A DNA stretch of 45,579 nt, from positions 1 to 45,579 of the forward strand of contig JAOIQU010000009.1 of the NCBI GenBank assembly GCA_028141885.1. Direction: 5' to 3'. Position 1 is the stretch's first letter. Every line of letters starts with the position of its first letter. A model generated the notes under the pieces. It saw only the letters and a program-made list of their open reading frames with translations. It had not been told where the DNA came from and searched no databases. The DNA is from Flavobacteriales bacterium (GTDB lineage: Bacteria > Bacteroidota > Bacteroidia > Flavobacteriales > UA16). Made by a program: the position numbers and the translations under genes. Below are positions 8,350 to 16,989 of the stretch, in pieces.

Positions 8350-9420
8350 ATGGCAACTTCACAACCTACAGCGACAGCAGCGCCCAAAAAGCCCGCCAAA
8401 GCTGGACGTAAGCCCGCTGCCAAGAAGACGGCAAAGGGCCTGAACAAAGACACTTACACGCGCTGGTTCCGCGAAATGTACCTCATGAGAAAGTTTGAGG
8501 AACGCTGCGGCCAGTTGTACATCCAACAAAAATTCGGTGGTTTTTGCCATCTGTACATTGGACAAGAAGCCGTGCTCTCCGGCATGCGTGAGGCCATCCG
8601 CCCCACGGACCGTGTGATCACCGCTTACCGCGACCACGCTCACCCCCTTGTGTTGGGCACCGACCCCAAGTACGTCATGGCCGAGATGTACGGCAAGAAG
8701 ACGGGAACGAGCAAGGGCAAGGGCGGTTCGATGCACATGTTTGACAAGGAGCGTAACCTCTTTGGTGGACATGGCATCGTTGGGGGCCAGATTGGCCTCG
8801 GTGCTGGAATCGCCTTTGCGGACAAGTACCGCAAGGAGGACCACGTGACCGTGTGCTTCATGGGGGACGGTGCGGCGCGACAAGGCATGCTGCACGAGAC
8901 CTTCAACATGGCCATGACCTGGAAGCTCCCCGTGATTTTCATCATTGAGAACAACCAGTACGCCATGGGCACTTCGGTCGAGCGCACCTCCAACGTAACC
9001 GACCTCGAGACGCTCGGCGCGAGCTACAAAATGCCTTCGGCAACCGTTGACGGCATGAGCCCTGAGGCGGTTCGCGACGCCATCGCCGAAGCTGCAGAGC
9101 GCGGCCGCAGAGGCGAGGGCCCCACACTTTTGGATATTCAGACTTACCGCTACAAAGGCCACTCCATGAGTGACCCCCAGAAGTACCGCACCAAAGACGA
9201 GGTGGCCAGCTACGTGGAGCGCGACCCCATCGCCCACGTCCGCGGCATCATCCTTGAGAACAAGTGGAACACGGAAGAGGAGCTCAAGGCCGTCGAAAAG
9301 GAGGTCAAGGCTCAAGTGGAGGAAGCCATCAAGTTTGCGGAGGAAAGCCCGCTTCCCGATGCTTCAGAGCTCTACGAGGACGTCTACATGCAATCCGATT
9401 ACCCCTTTGTGAACGACTGA
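8350..9420 (+). CDS. pdhA: Pyruvate dehydrogenase E1 component, alpha subunit
   Basis: The protein has 356 residues from ATG 8350. It catalyses the thiamine-diphosphate-dependent decarboxylation of pyruvate together with an E1-beta subunit and hands the acetyl group to E2. The thiamine-binding motif is seen as GDGAARQGMLHE through IIENNQYAMGTS. The phosphorylation-loop region YRYKGHSMSDPQKYR and the GGSMHMFDKERNLFGGHGIVG block are typical of E1-alpha. The first 33 or so residues are a basic Ala/Pro/Lys-rich tail (for example PKKPAKAGRKPAAKKTAKG) before the family start at YTRWFREMYLMRKFEERC; this tail is longer than usual. The E2 gene follows after 1 nt. No E1-beta gene is in the window, so it must be elsewhere. 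Confidence 0.95.
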   Translation: MATSQPTATAAPKKPAKAGRKPAAKKTAKGLNKDTYTRWFREMYLMRKFEERCGQLYIQQKFGGFCHLYIGQEAVLSGMREAIRPTDRVITAYRDHAHPLVLGTDPKYVMAEMYGKKTGTSKGKGGSMHMFDKERNLFGGHGIVGGQIGLGAGIAFADKYRKEDHVTVCFMGDGAARQGMLHETFNMAMTWKLPVIFIIENNQYAMGTSVERTSNVTDLETLGASYKMPSATVDGMSPEAVRDAIAEAAERGRRGEGPTLLDIQTYRYKGHSMSDPQKYRTKDEVASYVERDPIAHVRGIILENKWNTEEELKAVEKEVKAQVEEAIKFAEESPLPDASELYEDVYMQSDYPFVND

Positions 9421-9421
9421 C

Positions 9422-10690
9422 ATGGCTGAAATCATTCGCATGCCCAAACTGAGCGACACCATGACCGAAGGGGTCGTCGCTGAGTGGCACAAAAACATTG
9501 GTGACGAGGTGGAAAGCGGCGAGTTGCTTGCCGAAATCGAAACCGACAAAGCCACCATGGAGTTCGAATCTTTCCAGGACGGTGTGTTGTTGCACATTGG
9601 CGTGGAAAAGGGCAACACGGCTCCTGTGGACAGCGTGCTTTGTGTGCTTGGTGAGAAGGGCGAGGACATTGCTGAGTTGCTCGCCTCTGCAGAGGCTGAG
9701 ACCCCGGCAGAGGAAGCGCCTGCCGCACCTGCTCCAGAGCCTGCTCCAGCACCCGCTGCGGCGCCTGCGCCAGCTCCCGCACCGACCCCCGCACCCGCAG
9801 CGGCTCCTGCCCCTGCAGCGCAAGCGGTACCTGCCCCAGCTCCCGCTGTGGCGAACGGCCGCGTGAAAGCCTCTCCATTGGCCAAGCGTTTGGCCGAGGA
9901 GCGAGGACTGAGCTTGGGCTTGATCCCGGGTTCGGGCGAAGGCGGCCGCATCGTCAAGCGCGACGTCGAAGCCTTTGTGGGTGGTGGCGCCAGTGTAGCC
10001 ACCGCCGTGGAGCGCTTCACGGAAGTGGGCGTGTCGCAGATGCGGAAGACCATTGCCCGCCGTCTGGCCGAGAGCAAATTCACTGCGCCTCACTTCTACC
10101 TGAGCCTGACCATTGACATGGATGCCGCCATGGTGGCCCGCAAAGCCATCAACGACCGCGGACCTCATCGCGTGAGCTTCAACGACATGGTCGTGAAGGC
10201 CGTGGCCATGGCGCTCAAGAACCACCCCGCTGTGAACAGCAGTTGGTTGGAGGACCGCATTCGCTACAACGAACACGTCCACATTGGCGTGGCCGTGGCG
10301 GTCGAAGACGGCTTGCTCGTGCCCGTGGTGCGCCACGCGAACGTGAAGTCGTTTGGGGAAATTGGCGTGGAAGTGCGCGAGTTTGCCCAAAAAGCGAAAG
10401 ACAAAAAACTCCAGCCGAGCGATTGGGAAGGCAATACCTTCACGATTTCAAACCTTGGCATGTTTGGCATCGACGAATTCACGGCCATCATCAACCCACC
10501 CGATGCGTGCATCCTTGCAGTGGGTGGCATCCAGGCGGTGCCTGTGGTGCGCGACGGCGCGGTGGTGCCCGGCCACACCATGAAGGTGACCTTGAGCTGC
10601 GACCACCGTGTGGTGGACGGCGCGACAGGTGCGGCCTTCTTGAACGAAGTCAAGCAAAACTTGGAGAATCCCGTCTTGATGTTGGTCTGA
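9422..10690 (+). CDS. pdhC: Dihydrolipoamide acetyltransferase (E2) of pyruvate dehydrogenase
   Basis: The protein has 422 residues in three parts. An N-terminal lipoyl domain (about residues 1-80) carries the modified lysine in ETDKATMEFES. A long Ala/Pro/Glu linker follows (about 90-140). The peripheral subunit-binding domain is VKASPLAKRLAEERGL through GSGEGGRIVKRDVEAF (about 145-185). The C-terminal catalytic acetyltransferase domain ends with the active-site His and Asp in CDHRVVDGATGAAF. It moves acetyl groups from E1-bound hydroxyethyl-TPP to CoA and forms the core of the complex. It starts 1 nt after the pdhA stop, so the two are surely co-transcribed. The HRVVDG motif fits pyruvate or branched-chain complexes; linkage to an E1-alpha supports pyruvate. 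Confidence 0.95.
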   Translation: MAEIIRMPKLSDTMTEGVVAEWHKNIGDEVESGELLAEIETDKATMEFESFQDGVLLHIGVEKGNTAPVDSVLCVLGEKGEDIAELLASAEAETPAEEAPAAPAPEPAPAPAAAPAPAPAPTPAPAAAPAPAAQAVPAPAPAVANGRVKASPLAKRLAEERGLSLGLIPGSGEGGRIVKRDVEAFVGGGASVATAVERFTEVGVSQMRKTIARRLAESKFTAPHFYLSLTIDMDAAMVARKAINDRGPHRVSFNDMVVKAVAMALKNHPAVNSSWLEDRIRYNEHVHIGVAVAVEDGLLVPVVRHANVKSFGEIGVEVREFAQKAKDKKLQPSDWEGNTFTISNLGMFGIDEFTAIINPPDACILAVGGIQAVPVVRDGAVVPGHTMKVTLSCDHRVVDGATGAAFLNEVKQNLENPVLMLV

Positions 10691-10719
10691 CGGGGGAAGG
10701 GATGTAGCTTGCCGTGACC

Positions 10720-12825
10720 ATGGCCGAGGTGCTCCCATCCACTCCTGTAGAATTTCTCAAAGGCGTCGGGCCCAAACGGTCCGACGCCCTCGTTTCTGAG
10801 CTGGGCATTCGCACGTGCATGGACCTGCTCCTGCACCTTCCGTTTCGGTACGAAGACCGCAGCCAGTTTCACCGCATCGCGGACATTCAGGGCGAGCACA
10901 CCGCCGTCCAAATGCTGGGCGTCATCACCCAAGCCAAAGAGGTGCGTGGCGCCCGAGGCAGTCGGCTGATCGCGGTGTTTGACGACGGCGAAGCGACGAT
11001 GGAGCTTCAATGGTTTCGAGGCGCCCAGTGGATTCTGCGGAACCTGCCGGTGCAGAAGCAGGTGGTCATCTACGGCAAGCCCAATTTGTACAAGGGCAAA
11101 TGGAACATCGCCCACCCGGAAGTGGAGTTGTTGTCACATTTCCAAACGAGGAAGGGAGATGGCCTGCATCCCGTGTACTCCAGCACGGAGAAACTCGGAC
11201 GTCAGGGTCTGCACAGCCAAGGATTGGCCAAGTTGATTCGGAATGTGGCTGCTGCGGTGCAACCGGCCATGACAGAGACGCTGCCTGAACGCGTCCTGAA
11301 GGAAATGAAATTGATGGGGCGGGCGGAGGCCCTGCGTACTGTGCACGCCCCATCCTCGCCTCAGGAAGCCGAGCGCGCGCAAACCCGCCTTCGATTCGAA
11401 GAGCTTTTTCTCTTGCAGTTGACCTTGCTTCAGCACAAGAAGACCGTGACCGAGGACATGCCCGGGGTGCGGTTTGCGGAAGTGGGAGATGCCTTCAACA
11501 CGTTTTACCACGATCGGCTCCCTTTCGAGTTGACCGATGCCCAAAAACGCGTCCTTCGCGAGATCCGAGGCGACCTCAACACAGGCTGGCACATGAATCG
11601 CTTGCTGCAAGGGGATGTCGGGAGTGGCAAGACGGTCGTGGCCTTGTTGACGGCCCTGCTCGCCAAAGACAACGGCTACCAAGCGGCGATCATGGCCCCG
11701 ACGGAAATCCTCGCCCAGCAGCACCTCGAGGGGTTGCGGGAGATGCTCGGCCCCATGGAGGTGCGCGTGGCACTCCTCACAGGGTCGGTCAAAGGCGCTG
11801 CCCGCAAAACCATCCTGGCCGATTTGAAGGCCGGCGACATTGACATCTTGGTGGGCACCCACGCGCTCATCGAGCCCACGGTCGTGTTTGACAAGTTGGG
11901 TTTGGCAGTGATCGACGAACAGCATCGATTTGGCGTGGCGCAACGTGCGAAATTGTGGAAGAAGGCCAAGGTGGCGCCTCACATTCTCGTGATGACAGCC
12001 ACCCCGATTCCAAGGACGTTGGCCATGACGGCTTATGGCGACCTTGATGCGAGCATTTTGGACGAATTGCCTCCGGGTCGCAAACCCATTCAGACGGTGC
12101 ATCGGACAGATGCGGCGAGGTTGGGCGTGTTCCAATTTTTGGAAGACCAAATCGCGGAGGGCCGTCAGATTTACCTCGTGTATCCCCTCATTGAGGAAAG
12201 CGCCACACTCGATCACAAGGATTTGATGGACGGGTATGAGAGCATTGTGCGTCGTTTTCCCGCGCCGGACTACCAAGTGGCCATTGTCCACGGCCGCATG
12301 AAGCCTGAGGACAAGGCGTGGGAGATGGACCGATTCGCCAAGGGGCAAGCCCAAATCCTCGTCGCCACCACGGTCATCGAAGTGGGGGTCAACGTTCCCA
12401 ATGCGAGTGTGATGGTGATCGAGAGTGCCGAGCGGTTTGGGTTGTCGCAACTCCACCAATTGAGAGGACGCGTCGGTCGGGGAGCAAGCCAGAGTTACTG
12501 CATCCTGATGTCTTCCTCGGACCTCGGTCAGGACGCACGACGCAGGTTGGAAACAATGTGTCGCACAAACGATGGCTTTGAAATTGCCGAAGTGGACATG
12601 GAATTGAGGGGTCCAGGGGACGTCATGGGAACCCAGCAGAGTGGGGTGCCCGACTTGAAAGTGGCGGACTTGGTTCGCGACCGTCCCTTGCTTTCCAGCG
12701 CCCGTTACTTCGCGCAGGAGGTCCTGGAGGCAGACCCCTCGTTGGGTCGGCCAGAACACATGGCCTTGCGTGAGTCGTTGGAAACTGCGTTGAAAGCGCG
12801 CAGCAACTGGGTGCGGATTTCGTGA
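10720..12825 (+). CDS. recG: ATP-dependent DNA helicase RecG
   Basis: RecG (701 residues, family size) remodels stalled replication forks and Holliday junctions. The N-terminal wedge domain with its OB fold is visible (FLKGVGPKRSDALVSELGI, then LLLHLPFRYEDRS). The helicase core has Walker A GDVGSGKTVVALL, the DEQH-type Walker B VIDEQHRFGVAQR, motif III MTATPIPRTLAMTAYGDLD, motif V VATTVIEVGVNVPNASVMVI and motif VI QLHQLRGRVGRG, followed by the RecG tail GPGDVMGTQQSG. ATG 10720 is preferred; an in-frame GTG at 10714 gives two more residues. A weak box, TAGCTTGC, ends 7 nt before the ATG. It lies 29 nt after pdhC and may be read through from it. Confidence 0.97.
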   Translation: MAEVLPSTPVEFLKGVGPKRSDALVSELGIRTCMDLLLHLPFRYEDRSQFHRIADIQGEHTAVQMLGVITQAKEVRGARGSRLIAVFDDGEATMELQWFRGAQWILRNLPVQKQVVIYGKPNLYKGKWNIAHPEVELLSHFQTRKGDGLHPVYSSTEKLGRQGLHSQGLAKLIRNVAAAVQPAMTETLPERVLKEMKLMGRAEALRTVHAPSSPQEAERAQTRLRFEELFLLQLTLLQHKKTVTEDMPGVRFAEVGDAFNTFYHDRLPFELTDAQKRVLREIRGDLNTGWHMNRLLQGDVGSGKTVVALLTALLAKDNGYQAAIMAPTEILAQQHLEGLREMLGPMEVRVALLTGSVKGAARKTILADLKAGDIDILVGTHALIEPTVVFDKLGLAVIDEQHRFGVAQRAKLWKKAKVAPHILVMTATPIPRTLAMTAYGDLDASILDELPPGRKPIQTVHRTDAARLGVFQFLEDQIAEGRQIYLVYPLIEESATLDHKDLMDGYESIVRRFPAPDYQVAIVHGRMKPEDKAWEMDRFAKGQAQILVATTVIEVGVNVPNASVMVIESAERFGLSQLHQLRGRVGRGASQSYCILMSSSDLGQDARRRLETMCRTNDGFEIAEVDMELRGPGDVMGTQQSGVPDLKVADLVRDRPLLSSARYFAQEVLEADPSLGRPEHMALRESLETALKARSNWVRIS

Positions 12826-12835
12826 AAGAACCTGC

Positions 12836-12843
12836 GAACTTCG
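12836..12843 (+). promoter_or_regulatory. Possible -7 box of the 12848 gene
   Basis: GAACTTCG ends 4 nt before the ATG at 12848. It differs from TAnnTTTG at two positions, but box form and spacing match those of galE and the ABC ATPase gene at 29350 (TAnnTTCG, 4 nt gap). Confidence 0.35.
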
Positions 12844-12847
12844 GGCC

Positions 12848-14581
12848 ATGCGTTCGTGGTTCCTCCTTTCGACTGCTTTGACAGCGGCTGTGGTCGCGTC
12901 ATGGTTCCATCGCACGGCGCCTTCCGTAGATGCCGCACCCGTCAATCCCATGCTTTGGGCGTCCGACGATTGGAAGGTTTGGACGCAATGGAGTCGAGAA
13001 GAGGCGGCCTCACGCTGCGGGCTCGATGACCTCCCTGACACCGAATGGGTCAGGGTGTTCTCGTCAGCCGAGGCGGAGGTGTGGCATGCTGAAACTCAGT
13101 GGCCCGAGTTGCCAGAGGGGTGGGCGCAGCAATCTTGGCGAGGAGGTTGGCTGTGCGGGACTCCGTTGGCGCTCGAAATGTGGAGGGCACAGCCTGGCGA
13201 AATGTCGCAACACTGGCGCGAGGGTGAGACTGGAGCAACGCTCATGCGCACGGAGTTCGGATGGGCCTTGAAATCGGACGGCTGGGTGGTGTGGAAGGAC
13301 ACGACGCAAGAGCGCCACTTTGAACGCTCGGCTGAGGTGCCGCTGTTGGCCCCGGAGGGTTCCAACGTCCCGCCGATTTGGTGGGCTGGACAAGGTTGGG
13401 AGGCACCCATGGCTTCCTCGCCGGTGGAGGAAGCACTTCGGAACAGCGGCATCCCCTTGTCCTCTTGGGCCACGCGATGGTCTGATGGCGGGCGATGGAC
13501 CGTCGAAAATCCCGATTCTTGGCGGGATGACATCGATGCCTTGGCGACGGCAAACAACTGGACAGTGCTTTGGGAGGACAAAGCGCTGGTGGTGAATGGC
13601 AAACCCAATTGGACATGGAAACCCCTCGCATCGCGAGTGGGGAAGACCTCAGAGGCACCTTGGGTGGGGCACAGCGAAGGTGACGACGTCGTGATTTGGG
13701 TGGCGCAAGGGGCGGACAGCGATTCGGACGTCGCGCCGCCAAACTCGACTGAACCCATGGCTGTTGCCTTGGAGGATGCCGTGGTGCTGGGCGAGGTGCG
13801 CAACCACAGAAGCCGAACTCGAATGACGGTGCGACATGCGGAGGGTGAAGTCACGGCCACTCAACCGGACGGCACGGAGGTTTGGTCCATGTCCATCTCG
13901 GAGCCCCTTCTCTCAGGGGGTGCTGCTGAAGTGGACGTCTACGCCAACGGCAAGTACCAAGCGATGTTTGGCGTGCCTTCTGGATTGCACTTGATCGATG
14001 TCAAGGGACGCGAAGTGAACGGGTTCCCACTCGCGCCGTCAGCGGGACTCTGGACCGCTTGGACGGTTGTGGATTACGACGGCAACCGGAAGTATCGATA
14101 CCTGTCCGCAACAGACGCCTCAGGATTGGTTGAAAACCACCGCAAGGAAGGGGAACAAACGCCAGGATGGACGCACCGACCCGACGCAAGCATAGACATC
14201 AGCTCCCCAGTGCGTCACATCCGGCATGTGAGGCTTGGCTCGCGAGACTACATTTATGTGGGGCGCGAAAACGGACAAGTCGAATTGCTCAAGCGCAACG
14301 GGTCCACTCGGGCCACGACTGCTGTGTTGGTGAATCCGATCCATCCTCCGCTGTTCAGGCGAGGTGCAACACTGGAGGGAACTTCGGTGCTGTTCATCGA
14401 CGGTGAAGGTTGGATTCGGGAACGTGCACTCGATGGCGGCGACGAGGTGGGGATGTCGGGCGCAACGCGCGCCGAACACATGGAGTGGCTCGACGTGGAT
14501 GGGGATGGACGAGACGAGTTGATCACATGGCTGCGCGGGGTCCGATCGGTATGGAATGCACGCAACGAGCGGGTCGATTGA
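12848..14581 (+). CDS. Secreted protein of unknown function, Trp-rich
   Basis: I do not recognise this 577-residue protein with certainty. It begins with MRSWFLLSTALTAAVVASWF, a signal peptide or N-terminal membrane anchor, and the rest is soluble. Tryptophan is very frequent throughout, and the spacing of short strands suggests beta-rich, propeller-like folding. Near the end are HIRHVRLGSRDYIYVGRENG, RNGSTR and a VCBS/FG-GAP-like strip LDVDGDGRDELITW, which may bind calcium. It lies 22 nt after recG and is convergent with the acyl-CoA dehydrogenase gene, 27 nt away. No catalytic motif was found. The codon style matches its neighbours, so it does not look recently acquired. Confidence 0.75.
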   Translation: MRSWFLLSTALTAAVVASWFHRTAPSVDAAPVNPMLWASDDWKVWTQWSREEAASRCGLDDLPDTEWVRVFSSAEAEVWHAETQWPELPEGWAQQSWRGGWLCGTPLALEMWRAQPGEMSQHWREGETGATLMRTEFGWALKSDGWVVWKDTTQERHFERSAEVPLLAPEGSNVPPIWWAGQGWEAPMASSPVEEALRNSGIPLSSWATRWSDGGRWTVENPDSWRDDIDALATANNWTVLWEDKALVVNGKPNWTWKPLASRVGKTSEAPWVGHSEGDDVVIWVAQGADSDSDVAPPNSTEPMAVALEDAVVLGEVRNHRSRTRMTVRHAEGEVTATQPDGTEVWSMSISEPLLSGGAAEVDVYANGKYQAMFGVPSGLHLIDVKGREVNGFPLAPSAGLWTAWTVVDYDGNRKYRYLSATDASGLVENHRKEGEQTPGWTHRPDASIDISSPVRHIRHVRLGSRDYIYVGRENGQVELLKRNGSTRATTAVLVNPIHPPLFRRGATLEGTSVLFIDGEGWIRERALDGGDEVGMSGATRAEHMEWLDVDGDGRDELITWLRGVRSVWNARNERVD

Positions 14582-14608
14582 CCCGAAGTCCATCAATGTG
14601 ACCGAGGG

Positions 14609-15751
14609 TCAGTCCGCGAGCACTGCGCGGCTGATGACGATTTTTTGCACCTCTGAAGTGCCTTCGTAGATCTGCGTGATTTTGGCATCACGCATCAATC
14701 GCTCGACGTGGTATTCTTTCACGTAGCCGTAGCCGCCGTGGATTTGCACCGCTTCAACCGTTTGTTTCATGGCCACTTCTGACGCGTACAGCTTGGCCAT
14801 CGATGAGGCCAAATCGTAGTTCTCTCCCGCATCCTTCAGTGCCGCACTCTTCAGGGTCAACAAGCGGGCGGCTTCGATTTGCGTGGCCATGTCCGCGAGT
14901 TTGAATGCAATGGCTTGGTGCTTGTGGATTTCCTTGCCAAAAGCCTTTCGTTCTTTCGAGTAGGCCAGCGCCAATTCCATCGCACCAGAGGCGATGCCGA
15001 GGGCTTGCGCGGCGATGCCGATTCGGCCGCCACTCAGGGTTTTCATGGCAAACTTGAATCCAAATCCGTCCTCGCCAATCCGATTTTCTTTGGGGACTTT
15101 GACGTCCTGGAACATCAGCGTGTGGGTGTCCGATCCTCGGATGCCGAGCTTGTCTTCTTTCGCGCCGATTTGAAAGCCGGGCATGTCCCGCTCGATAATC
15201 AATGCGTTGATGCCGCGGTGTCCTTGTTCAGGGTCGGTTTGCGCAATCACCAGGTAGGTCGAAGCGCTGTTGCCGTTGGTGATCCAGTTCTTGGTGCCGT
15301 TCAAGAGGTAGTGGTCTCCCATGTCCACGGCGGTGGTTCGTTGGGACGTTGCGTCGGACCCAGCTTCAGGTTCGGAGAGGCAGAACGCTCCGATTTTTTC
15401 GCCCATGGCCAGGGGGCGCAAGTACTTTTCTTTTTGGGCTTCAGTGCCAAAAGCCTGAAGGCCGTAGCAGACCAAAGAATTGTTCACGCTCATGCAAACG
15501 CTGGTCGACGCGTCCACCTTGCTGATTTCTTCCATGGCCAAGACGTAGCTGACGGTGTCCATGCCTGACCCTCCGTACTTGGGGTCTACCATCATGCCCA
15601 TGAAGCCAAGTTCTCCGAGTTGCCGCACTTCATCTGCTGGGAACCGTTGGTCTCGGTCGCGTTCGATGACTCCGGGTTTGAGGACGTTTTGGGCGAAATC
15701 CCTGGCGGCATCACGCACCGCGATTTGTTCTTCTGTGAGGTTGAGGTTCAT
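14609..15751 (-). CDS. Acyl-CoA dehydrogenase (short-chain/butyryl type)
   Basis: The protein has 380 residues from ATG 15751, the normal family length. The frame is open to 15829, but MNLNLTEEQIAVRDAARDFA is the family start, and GAAAGGAAG about 8 nt upstream can act as ribosome binding site. The flavoenzyme inserts an alpha,beta double bond into acyl-CoA in fatty acid or amino acid degradation. Visible signatures are GAFCLSEPEAGSDATSQRTTA and WITNGNSASTYLVIAQTD (FAD and substrate binding), GIAAQALGIASGAMELALAYSKERKAFG, and the C-terminal QIYEGTSEVQKIVISR, whose Glu is the usual catalytic base in short-chain members. It is divergent from anmK. The precise chain length preferred cannot be read from sequence. 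Confidence 0.93.
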   Translation of the reverse strand: MNLNLTEEQIAVRDAARDFAQNVLKPGVIERDRDQRFPADEVRQLGELGFMGMMVDPKYGGSGMDTVSYVLAMEEISKVDASTSVCMSVNNSLVCYGLQAFGTEAQKEKYLRPLAMGEKIGAFCLSEPEAGSDATSQRTTAVDMGDHYLLNGTKNWITNGNSASTYLVIAQTDPEQGHRGINALIIERDMPGFQIGAKEDKLGIRGSDTHTLMFQDVKVPKENRIGEDGFGFKFAMKTLSGGRIGIAAQALGIASGAMELALAYSKERKAFGKEIHKHQAIAFKLADMATQIEAARLLTLKSAALKDAGENYDLASSMAKLYASEVAMKQTVEAVQIHGGYGYVKEYHVERLMRDAKITQIYEGTSEVQKIVISRAVLAD

Positions 15752-15808
15752 TGCCTGCTTCCTTTCGTAGAGGTGAATAAGTCCAAATGTCAGCCCGAGG
15801 CGGCCGCA

Positions 15809-15827
15809 GGAATGCGGTGTACATTCC
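15809..15827. promoter_or_regulatory. Inverted repeat GGAATG-N7-CATTCC between divergent genes
   Basis: A perfect 6-bp-arm palindrome (19 bp in all) lies just before anmK (ATG 15834) and 58 bp upstream of the divergent acyl-CoA dehydrogenase start. Its right arm overlaps TACATTCC, the best -7-like sequence for anmK. A protein bound here could control both genes. It could also be chance, as arms this short occur at random. Confidence 0.3.
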
Positions 15828-15833
15828 ACCTCA

Positions 15834-16949
15834 ATGCACGGCGAAGATAACAGGAGGTGCCCTCCCGATGGTTGGCATGCCCTCGGTCTGATGAGTGGAA
15901 CGTCCGTGGATGGCCTGGACGTGGCCTCAGTGCGGTTCCATCAAAACGCATCCGGTGCCTGGACTCACGTGCTCGAGGCTTTCGCCACGCTTGCGTATCC
16001 CGAAGCGATGCGGGACGTTTTGTGGAATGTCATGACGTTGGATGCCGAGCAGCTTGCTCGCCTGGACCACGAGTGGGGAGTTTGGGTCGGTCGAGAGGTG
16101 CAGTCTTGGCTGCACACACAGGGCATTGCAGCTCCACACGTGGTGGGGTCCCACGGCCACACCGTGTTCCACAAGCCAGACGAGGGTTGGACAATGCAAA
16201 TTGGAAGTGGCGCGGCCCTACACGCTGCGCTGGACGTGCCTGTGGTCTGCGACCTTAGGCGGCTTGATATGGCTTTTGGCGGTCAAGGTGCGCCGTTGGT
16301 TCCCCTCGCCGATGAAGTGCTCTTTGGGGCATGGGATGTGGCCTTGAATCTGGGGGGATTTGCCAACCTCAGTTTGCACGATCGAGAACAGGGTCGAGTG
16401 GCTTGGGACGTGGGGCCTGCCAATTTGGTGTTGAACATGTTGGCCCAAACGCGAGGCCTCCACATGGATCGAGATGGCCAGCTCGCCCGAAAAGGCACAG
16501 TGGTGTCCGAGCTCCTGACCAAGCTGGTCGCATTGCCGCATCATCAACAAGCGCCTCCCAAAAGTTTGGGCCGGGAATGGCTTGAAACCCAGGTCTGGCC
16601 TCACGTTGAAGGGGCGTTGGTTCGGCACAGTTTGGAAGACGTCATGGCCACGGCTGTGGAATATGTCGCGACGACTGTCGTGCGCGACGTGCCCTCGGGA
16701 AGCACGGTGTTGGTGACGGGCGGTGGCGCGAAGAACCACGTGCTCATGGCCGCCCTTGATCGATGTGCCGCGGGTCGAAACCTCAAGTTTCACGTGCCTG
16801 ACTCAACGCTGGTGGATGGCAAAGAGGCGCTTGTGTTTGCGTGGTTGGGATTGTTGAGGTGGTTGGGATTGCCCAATGCCTTGCCTAGCGTGACGGGGGC
16901 ACAAAAAGCGACCTCAGGCGGTGTGATTTGGGGTGCCAACGCGAGGTGA
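15834..16949 (+). CDS. anmK: Anhydro-N-acetylmuramic acid kinase
   Basis: AnmK (371 residues) phosphorylates and opens 1,6-anhydro-MurNAc to MurNAc-6-phosphate during peptidoglycan recycling. The N-terminal ATP-binding signature GLMSGTSVDGLDVASV is clear. Further family blocks are VVGSHGHTVFHKP, MQIGSGAALHAALDVPVVCDLRRLDMAFGGQGAPLVPLADEVLF, NLGGFANLS, WDVGPANLVLN and VLVTGGGAKNHVLM. The end, DGKEALVFAWLGLL, is also characteristic. The start ATG 15834 gives a short polar tail before the motif. It is divergent from the acyl-CoA dehydrogenase and followed 40 nt later by the amino acid dehydrogenase gene. The identification is secure. Confidence 0.96.
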   Translation: MHGEDNRRCPPDGWHALGLMSGTSVDGLDVASVRFHQNASGAWTHVLEAFATLAYPEAMRDVLWNVMTLDAEQLARLDHEWGVWVGREVQSWLHTQGIAAPHVVGSHGHTVFHKPDEGWTMQIGSGAALHAALDVPVVCDLRRLDMAFGGQGAPLVPLADEVLFGAWDVALNLGGFANLSLHDREQGRVAWDVGPANLVLNMLAQTRGLHMDRDGQLARKGTVVSELLTKLVALPHHQQAPPKSLGREWLETQVWPHVEGALVRHSLEDVMATAVEYVATTVVRDVPSGSTVLVTGGGAKNHVLMAALDRCAAGRNLKFHVPDSTLVDGKEALVFAWLGLLRWLGLPNALPSVTGAQKATSGGVIWGANAR

Positions 16950-16958
16950 GGTTTGAAG

Positions 16959-16966
16959 TAACTTCG
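16959..16966 (+). promoter_or_regulatory. -7 box of the amino acid dehydrogenase gene
   Basis: TAACTTCG (one mismatch to TAnnTTTG) lies 23 nt upstream of the ATG at 16990. The same octamer precedes the ABC ATPase gene at 29350. Confidence 0.45.
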
Positions 16967-16989
16967 CCGCGTCGACTGAAACGAGCAGC

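Noticed and set aside
9329..10390. Minus-strand open frame (353 codons) opposite pdhC
   Set aside because: The region encodes a complete E2 enzyme; the reverse frame reflects the Ala/Pro linker and codon bias.
11134..13041. Long minus-strand open frame (635 codons) opposite recG
   Set aside because: RecG motifs are complete on the plus strand; the reverse frame has no domain and is a consequence of high G+C codon use.
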